Shown here: one piece after another, positions 48,833 through 53,625 of the stretch
How positions within the stretch are numbered: the first letter of the stretch is position 1
Layout of the letters: each line of letters begins with the position of its first letter
Assembly: GCA_964507395.1 (NCBI GenBank)
Contig: CAZDQE010000007.1
Coordinates: 1 to 53,625, forward strand
Reading direction: 5' to 3'
DNA length: 53,625 nt
Source of the DNA: SIG575 sp964507395
GTDB taxonomy: Bacteria; Bacillota; Clostridia; Oscillospirales; Acutalibacteraceae
Made by a program: the position numbers and the translations under genes
Notes under the pieces: model-generated
What the model saw: the letters and a program-made list of their open reading frames with translations, nothing else
Databases searched by the model: none
Told to the model about the DNA's origin: nothing

Positions 48833-50662
48833 TTACATCATGCCTCGTCCGCCGCCACGGCCACCGCCGCCCATGCCGCCGGAACCGCCCATCATACCAC
48901 CATGTGAGCCGTAAAGTTCTGATGTCATGTTGACATTTGTAAGCGTTGTTCCGCCTGTAGCAGAAGAGTTTTCTGCAAAGCCGTTTTCGTCTGCGCCTGA
49001 AACAGAAGCACCGGCTATAATTCTGTAGGTTTCACCTTTTTCAATTCCGGGAGCTGTTATAACTGCTGAGTTATACGCTTTCGGCGGTGTGAATGAAATT
49101 ATAACATTGCCCTTTTCATCGCAGACTGCGATTGAAGTATTGGCATTCTGTGCGGTGAAAGTACAGAGCATTGTACCTTGATTTTCGGATTCTGTGAAGT
49201 TTTCTGCCATTCCCGAGGCGCCTGTAGCAATCAGTATACCTCCTGTAACAGTGGCCGTTGTGCCGTAGTCAAGGGCACCGTTGCCGTCGTTTGTCGGACC
49301 GCTGACGAGTGTTACGCCGCCGCTGATAGTGAGTGTTCCGTTTGAGTCAAGTCCGTCACCGCTCGCATTGACGAAAAGATATCCGCCTGAAATCGAAACC
49401 GAAGAGCTGCCGCCTGAGAAGCTTCCTTCACCGGGTCTTCCGCCCATTCCCGAGGAATCGTTACCGCCTGCCGCATTGAGTCCGTCATCAGAAGCGACAA
49501 GAGAAATGTTACCGCCCGAAATATAAATGTTATTTGCTTCAAGAGCCTCATAGCTTTTTAAAATGTCAATCGTACCGCCCGAAACAGACAGGGTGCTTTC
49601 TGCATGTATTCCGTCATCACCCGATGAGATTTCATACGTGCCGTCTGAAATTGTAACAGTTCCATTTGAGTGTATGCTGTCATCTGCTGAGTTAATCTCA
49701 AAAGAGCCGTTTTCTATAATGATGTCGCTTTCGGCTTTCAGTGCTTTTGCAGATTCTGACGAGGTATCACTTTCTTCATTTTGTCCGTAGCCCCAATGCG
49801 AGTTAAAAGAGCCGTCAGATTTTGTAGAAGAGTTCACACTGCCGCCGCCTGTTGTTAAATTGAAGCTTCCGCTTGAAATTTTCAGTACACTGCTGGACTG
49901 AAATGCATCGTTTCCTGCTGTAATATCATATTTACCGTTTTCGATATAAATATATCCGAGGGCTTCGTCATCGGAATTATCGCCTCTTATTCCGTCAGTG
50001 CCTGCGTTGATTGTCACATCGGGTGAACTGAGCTTAACGCAGTCTTTTCCGATTATACCTGCATTTGCAGAAGTGATGTCAATGTTACCCGATGTTATAA
50101 CAATGTCATCTTTTGAGACAATGCCGTGCTTATAGTTTCCGTTTACTGTCAGAGAGCCTGAACCGTTGAAGGTCAGATCATCACGGCTGAAAATTGCGGC
50201 ATCAAGATTGGTGTCATCGTCAGTGACAGAGTAAGATGAGCCGTCCGAAACTGTGTTTTCGGTGTTGTCGGCAAGTGTGATAAATACCTTGTCTGCCTGC
50301 TTGATGAAAATTGCAGGCCCGTTTGAGTTTTCTATTGTGATGCCGTTGAGAACAAGCTGAATTTTGTCATTTTTTGTGGCATTTACAGTGAACATATTGT
50401 CTTTCAGTTCGCCGCTGAGAATATACGTGCCGGCTTTTGTTATTTCATAGGTTTTTGAAATATCGATTTTAGTTGCACTTTCATCGTATGAACCGTCAGC
50501 ATCTCTGTCGGTAAAAGTAAAGTCCATAGAAGAAATATCGGCTTGCAGAGTAGTATTTTCTTCGGCTTGTGAATCAGAGTTTTCTTCTGAGCCTTTACAT
50601 GACGAAAAAAGCGTCAAAACCAATACTGTTATACAAAAAACAGAAAAAATTTTTTTAATCAT
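48833..50662 (-). CDS. Cthe_2159/DUF4353-type carbohydrate-binding lipoprotein
   Basis: 609 aa. Lipobox FSSC (Cys22), then a long right-handed beta helix of repeated DGI-x-S/A and ISGG/ISSG turns (about 90-500), as in the Clostridium thermocellum Cthe_2159 family, whose founding member binds cellulose and acidic sugars. A C-terminal beta domain follows, with a Gly/Met-rich tail (about the last 25 residues, GGMGGGGRGGGRGMM). It overlaps the DUF4956 gene by 4 bases. Together with VTC and DUF4956 it is usually seen beside CotH-kinase genes; none is here. Confidence 0.9.
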   Translation of the reverse strand: MIKKIFSVFCITVLVLTLFSSCKGSEENSDSQAEENTTLQADISSMDFTFTDRDADGSYDESATKIDISKTYEITKAGTYILSGELKDNMFTVNATKNDKIQLVLNGITIENSNGPAIFIKQADKVFITLADNTENTVSDGSSYSVTDDDTNLDAAIFSRDDLTFNGSGSLTVNGNYKHGIVSKDDIVITSGNIDITSANAGIIGKDCVKLSSPDVTINAGTDGIRGDNSDDEALGYIYIENGKYDITAGNDAFQSSSVLKISSGSFNLTTGGGSVNSSTKSDGSFNSHWGYGQNEESDTSSESAKALKAESDIIIENGSFEINSADDSIHSNGTVTISDGTYEISSGDDGIHAESTLSVSGGTIDILKSYEALEANNIYISGGNISLVASDDGLNAAGGNDSSGMGGRPGEGSFSGGSSSVSISGGYLFVNASGDGLDSNGTLTISGGVTLVSGPTNDGNGALDYGTTATVTGGILIATGASGMAENFTESENQGTMLCTFTAQNANTSIAVCDEKGNVIISFTPPKAYNSAVITAPGIEKGETYRIIAGASVSGADENGFAENSSATGGTTLTNVNMTSELYGSHGGMMGGSGGMGGGGRGGGRGMM

Positions 50663-51318
50663 AATTCATCAGTTCCTTCAGGAATTTCGCTGAGAGCGAT
50701 TTCAAGATTGCCGTTTCTTGTGCGAAGTGCATCAATTAAGTCCTTTATCTTATTTTTGTCTTTCATGTCAACTCTGTAAAGGAGCTTGTAAAGACTGCCC
50801 ATGTTTGTTGTTTTGACTTTTACGAGCTTGTGAGAGTTAGTAAACTCTTCAAATATATCATCGAATTCACCGTAGAAGTTAAGACTTTCAGGCACTGTGA
50901 TGCGAAGGTCGAGAGAAAGATGGTCTTTGATGAAAATTGCAGAAGCTGCGACTGTGATAAGACCAACAATAACGGTGAAGAGAACGGCATAAGCAACGTA
51001 GCCTGTAGCACATGTAAGACCTGCTGTCATTGCGAGGAAAATTGATGCTATATCCTTGGCTTTTCCGGGAACGGAACGGAATCTTACGAGTGAAAAGGCA
51101 CCCATTACTGCAACGCCTGTTCCCACGTTTCCGTTAACCATTATGATAACTGTTTCGACGATGACGGGAAGAAGTATAAGACAGATAAGGAAGCTTTTTG
51201 AAGCCTTGTTACGGAAGGATGCGGTAAGCGCCGCAATAATTCCGCAAATGAGTGCAAAAAACATGCAGACAAGACATCCGCTTGCAGTTGTGGTTTCGAT
51301 AGGTGTAAAAATGTTCAT
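50659..51318 (-). CDS. DUF4956 membrane protein
   Basis: 219 aa. About four membrane helices in the first 130 residues; between helices two and three sits the conserved VGTGVAVMGAFSLVRFRSVPGKAKDIASIF block that defines DUF4956, here cited by position 66-95. The C-terminal cytosolic part (about 135-219) is a ferredoxin-like alpha/beta unit (RITVPESLNFYGEFDDIFEE). It starts one base after the VTC gene stop and overlaps the next gene, so all three are coupled. Confidence 0.9.
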   Translation of the reverse strand: MNIFTPIETTTASGCLVCMFFALICGIIAALTASFRNKASKSFLICLILLPVIVETVIIMVNGNVGTGVAVMGAFSLVRFRSVPGKAKDIASIFLAMTAGLTCATGYVAYAVLFTVIVGLITVAASAIFIKDHLSLDLRITVPESLNFYGEFDDIFEEFTNSHKLVKVKTTNMGSLYKLLYRVDMKDKNKIKDLIDALRTRNGNLEIALSEIPEGTDEL

Positions 51319-51319
51319 G

Positions 51320-52021
51320 TTATTGTTTCTCCTTTATTAATAATTGTGTGTACGCTGTGCCGTATTTTGAAAAAGATGTGGGGAAAATATCACATTCATC
51401 AAGTGCCTGAGACAGCCACAGAGGCATAGCGCCTCCTGTTTTGATTTCCATAATAAGTTTATTTTCAGGCAGGATTTTTATTCCTTCAGAGCCTTTGTCG
51501 AGCTCTAAATCCGTTGTTCTGTACCTGATGTCAGAGTCAAAGGTGATTCGTAAATCAGGGGACTCTTTTGAAAAATAAGCATTTCTCTTGTAAGCAACGA
51601 GCATTTTGGGTTTGGGATGGTTGTAAATTTTCATGCAGTAGTCAAGTTCTCTCATGATTTGAGAATCTATGGGCTTCTCCAGCGAAAAAATATATTTCAT
51701 TGCCTCGTCAAGCGACAACGAAACACGTCTTTTGTAAACAACACCTTGAAATTTCTTTTTGATTTCGAGAAAAACTCTGCCGTTCCTTTCAGGAGTACCG
51801 TAACTTCTCAGCCTTAGTTTCTCTTTGTAATTTTTCGCATCAATTGAATTACGGATAAGAAGATTGTCGGGGGTATCAAGATACAGACTGCAGATTGTAC
51901 TGACACCGTGTTTGTCAGGGGTTAGGCGGTGCAGAATTTTCTCTTTAAGCTCATCAGCTTTTTCCTGACTCAATAAATATTTTTTCTCAATCCGTTTGAA
52001 AATATAGATGTCAGAGGGCAA
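51320..52021 (-). CDS. VTC-domain polyphosphate polymerase-like protein
   Basis: 233 aa. A tunnel-type triphosphate fold of the VTC family: FKRIEKKYLL (basic/acidic first strand), CSLYLDTPDN, KLRLRSYG, VFLEIKKKF and KRRVSL (basic tunnel residues), and LIMEIKTGG near the C-terminus. Yeast VTC4 makes polyphosphate from ATP; the bacterial role beside DUF4956 is not settled. It starts with TTG, with GGAGATGA just upstream; the ribosome binding site lies in one arm of an inverted repeat (52026-52064). Confidence 0.9.
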   Translation of the reverse strand: MPSDIYIFKRIEKKYLLSQEKADELKEKILHRLTPDKHGVSTICSLYLDTPDNLLIRNSIDAKNYKEKLRLRSYGTPERNGRVFLEIKKKFQGVVYKRRVSLSLDEAMKYIFSLEKPIDSQIMRELDYCMKIYNHPKPKMLVAYKRNAYFSKESPDLRITFDSDIRYRTTDLELDKGSEGIKILPENKLIMEIKTGGAMPLWLSQALDECDIFPTSFSKYGTAYTQLLIKEKQ

Positions 52022-52025
52022 AAAA

Positions 52026-52064
52026 TCATCTCCTTCAGTCTTATATAATATACTGAGGAGATGA
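52026..52064 (-). promoter_or_regulatory. Inverted repeat at the VTC ribosome binding site
   Basis: TCATCTCCTTCAG (52026-52038) and CTGAGGAGATGA (52053-52064) pair over 12 bp with one bulged base; the centre is the AT-rich TCTTATATAATATA. On the minus strand the first gene's Shine-Dalgarno is in the 3' arm. It is either a ribosome-binding-site-blocking stem or an operator around a -10. Confidence 0.6.
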
Positions 52065-52160
52065 CCATTAATTTGTGCAAAGTTTAAAAAAGTGTAAACA
52101 GTCAGTTGAAATATTACGGGATTTTGTTATTCTGCCTTGAAATTGTAAGAGCAGAAAAGT

Positions 52161-52294
52161 AAAATCGACAAACCTCGGCTGAAGTTTATCGATTTTTGGT
52201 GCGGGTTAACGATTTATATCCGAACCATATTGATTCGTTCTCGTAAGGGCGCACTTACTCACCACCGTAAAGGCGGTGCAGTGCGCTCTCCGAG
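52161..52294 (-). ncRNA. Candidate structured RNA upstream of the VTC operon
   Basis: Minus-strand RNA reads as three stems. (1) CTCG/CGAG, GCGCACT/AGTGCGC and CACCGCC/GGTGGTG (52240-52294). (2) GGTT/AACC with GAT/ATC (52204-52226). (3) A 13-base stem at 52161-52173 with 52184-52196, like an intrinsic terminator, followed by TTTTACTTTTC. The imperfect pairs in stems 1 and 3 are G-U on the minus strand but A-C on the plus strand, which points to a minus-strand RNA. The 334-base gene-free stretch 52022-52355 holds this and the inverted repeat at 52026. No clear promoter seen. Confidence 0.5.
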
Positions 52295-52355
52295 GGTTAA
52301 GTGAATAAAAAACTTTAAAATTTCACAATACCTATCTTTAGGTTAAACAATATTT

Positions 52356-53333
52356 TTATTGTTGTTGTACTGTAATATATCGCCCGTCTTCAGTTATTGC
52401 AATACAGAATTTTTCCACTAATGGATAACCTTTATATTTTAAATAAAAATGACAATTATCCCACGAATTTTCGGAAATATAATCATATATTTCTTTAGTT
52501 AATTCTTGCTTAGAAGCTTTTTTTACACAATCTACAATCATAGTAACCTTTGTTTTATCTGTAATGTTACCATCGTCATAAGGGTCCAAAGACATCCAAA
52601 CTTCGTCAATTTCATTGTTATAAATATCGGGAAATTCAAAATCTTTTTTTACAAGCAACAAGTTTAATGAGGAATCGTCGGGCTGTTCAAATATAAAATC
52701 GTTACTTTCTCCGCAAAACGAAAAATAGGAATACGGTGGTAATAAATCAAGTATTGAATTATCCGAAATATATATCTTTTCTCGTAACACTCCTTCAACA
52801 AGATAATAAGGATACATATCCGTTTTTTCGATAGTTCCTGTTGCTAAGTAAGTATTGTCTACATCAAGCCAATAAACATAAGAATCATTTCCATATAATA
52901 TTCCGTCATGAAATCCTTCATCATCATATAAATAAGTTGCTTCATATATGGATGTACTTATTAAATATATAGCTGTAGTCAGCAATGATACCGATAAGGT
53001 GAAAACAATTGCAGTAAACACCAATAACCTTTTTATAAAATTCCTTTGAGAAATCGCTTTTTCAGTTTCTTGTACAGAATCGACCAAATTATCTTCTGAC
53101 TTCTGAGCAAAAGTTTCTTCAGGTATTTTTTCACCTGTCAGCAATTCATTTACCGTTATGCCTAATATGTTGGCAAGTGGAACCAAAAGAGATGAGTCAG
53201 GCATTCCTTTACCTGTTTCCCAACGAGAAATAGCTTTATCTGTAACATTAAGTTTTTCTGCAAGCTGAGCTTGAGTCAATTCTTTTTCTTTTCTTAGAGT
53301 GGAAATAAATACACCTGTCTTATTTTCATTCAT
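52356..53333 (-). CDS. XRE regulator fused to a membrane helix and extracytoplasmic domain
   Basis: 325 aa. N-terminal HTH (ISTLRKEKELTQAQLAEKL, VTDKAISRWETGKGMPDSS; residues 1-65), a linker, one membrane helix (about 102-126, LLVFTAIVFTLSVSLLTTAI), and a ~195-residue outer domain rich in Asp/Tyr, not recognised. It could link DNA binding to a signal at the membrane. AGGAGGCG precedes the ATG, a TATAAT is at 53357-53362, and a 13-bp palindrome is near 53393. It stands upstream of the structured RNA and VTC operon on the same strand. Confidence 0.88.
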   Translation of the reverse strand: MNENKTGVFISTLRKEKELTQAQLAEKLNVTDKAISRWETGKGMPDSSLLVPLANILGITVNELLTGEKIPEETFAQKSEDNLVDSVQETEKAISQRNFIKRLLVFTAIVFTLSVSLLTTAIYLISTSIYEATYLYDDEGFHDGILYGNDSYVYWLDVDNTYLATGTIEKTDMYPYYLVEGVLREKIYISDNSILDLLPPYSYFSFCGESNDFIFEQPDDSSLNLLLVKKDFEFPDIYNNEIDEVWMSLDPYDDGNITDKTKVTMIVDCVKKASKQELTKEIYDYISENSWDNCHFYLKYKGYPLVEKFCIAITEDGRYITVQQQ

Positions 53334-53386
53334 TGAAATCGCCTCCTATGGTAATGATTATACAGTATTTATTGTAATTTTGCACC

Positions 53387-53399
53387 CTATGAATCATAG
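53387..53399. promoter_or_regulatory. Palindrome upstream of the membrane XRE gene
   Basis: CTATGAATCATAG is a perfect 13-base palindrome placed 25 bases upstream of the gene's -10 (53357-53362), a possible autoregulatory site. Nothing else stands out in 53400-53520. Confidence 0.4.
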
Positions 53400-53520
53400 A
53401 ATTGGCATTATATAACTCAAAAAGCAAAATTTACTACAAAAGGACGGTGATATCTGAAATTTCTCACCTTGAAGCTAAAGTCATAACCATATGTTGTCAG
53501 AATAATTATACAGAAAAAAC

Positions 53521-53566
53521 AAAAAATCCGAACCCTTTTCCTATTGGGAAAATCTGGTTCGGATTT
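53521..53566 (-). terminator. Terminator of the tRNA-Leu transcript
   Basis: AAATCCGAACC (53524-53534) and GGTTCGGATTT (53556-53566), with a T run on the minus strand. Confidence 0.92.
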
Positions 53567-53574
53567 TTCTGATT

Positions 53575-53625
53575 TGGTGCCGGTGACCGGACTTGAACCG
53601 GTACGATGTTGCCACCGAGGGATTT
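53575..53625 (-). tRNA. tRNA-Leu, 3' part (cut by window end)
   Basis: The minus strand shows the CCA end (53575-53577), acceptor strand CACCGGC, T-arm ACCGG-TTCAAGT-CCGGT, and a long variable arm CGGTG-GCAA-CATCG, which makes it a class II tRNA. The acceptor sequence is that of bacterial tRNA-Leu. The anticodon lies beyond the window; ATCCC with AA before it would fit UAA or CAA. Confidence 0.88.

Noticed and set aside
52196..52300. Possible degenerate tRNA on the minus strand (GGTTCG ... CGCACCA)
   Set aside because: No consistent acceptor, D-arm or T-arm pairing; the pairing that does exist gives a different three-stem fold, reported as a structured RNA instead.
1..53625. CRISPR array, prophage or IS element
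   Set aside because: No regularly spaced direct repeats, no transposase, integrase or phage structural genes were found.

Overview
The window (53.6 kb, AT-rich, strong AGGAGG-type ribosome binding sites, near-consensus TTGACA/TATAAT promoters) reads as a chromosomal core segment of a low-to-mid GC anaerobic Bacillota. Most likely it comes from Clostridia of the Ruminococcus/Oscillospiraceae type. This placement is inference from gene content: a Spo0A, an L27 carrying the Prp-cleaved N-terminal extension, the YmfF/YmfH pair, and rubrerythrin, reverse rubrerythrin, ferritin and PerR for oxygen defence. There is no phage, IS transposase or CRISPR array; the accessory signal consists of small non-coding repeats and small ORFs.

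Layout. 1-272 is the end of an L17 ribosomal operon and its terminator. 273-630 is non-coding and holds hairpins and a MITE-like palindrome. 623-5286 (minus) is a five-gene operon: GH38 mannosidase, GNAT, zinc phospholipase-like, Nudix, HD. 5336-5842 is a divergent pair, a 56-aa membrane protein and an XRE regulator, with twin operators. 5878-7715 holds inorganic pyrophosphatase, a degenerate phosphoribosyltransferase and a DUF3592-like protein. 7915-10115 (minus) is an oxidative-stress cluster (perR, reverse rubrerythrin, ferritin, PepSY lipoprotein). 10053-10516 is non-coding and holds two palindromic elements. 10517-14179 holds an XRE regulator divergent from a secreted triple-repeat protein, then a GHL10-type lipoprotein.

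14168-20004 carries membrane proteins (CmpB-like, DUF2079, MATE, ArsB/NhaD-type permease) and birA. The permease has a leader RNA with the build of a transcription-terminating riboswitch. 20282-25745 (plus) is housekeeping: ymfF, ymfH, lgt, folD, then the L21 leader with rplU-prp-rpmA. 25893-32582 holds a Cys-rich peptide, rubrerythrin, tadA, a CPBP protease, a lipoprotein and the aminotransferase-trpS-M28-like operon. 32788-38785 (plus) has an unknown protein, ddl, DUF1934, argS, a GlmU lacking its uridyltransferase signature, and pth. galM follows on minus.

40048-47537 (plus) is a wall-growth operon (FHA, SEDS, class B PBP) followed by an ABC transporter with a large coiled-coil permease. 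47618-48767 is a 38-aa amphipathic peptide gene divergent from spo0A, with two 0A boxes nearby. 48833-52021 (minus) is a VTC-DUF4956-Cthe_2159 operon. Upstream of it lie a candidate structured RNA (52161-52294) and a membrane-anchored XRE regulator. The window closes inside a tRNA-Leu.

Best leads for undescribed biology: the spo0A-linked peptide, the permease leader RNA, the minus-strand structured RNA before the VTC operon, and the operator-sharing XRE/small membrane protein pair.
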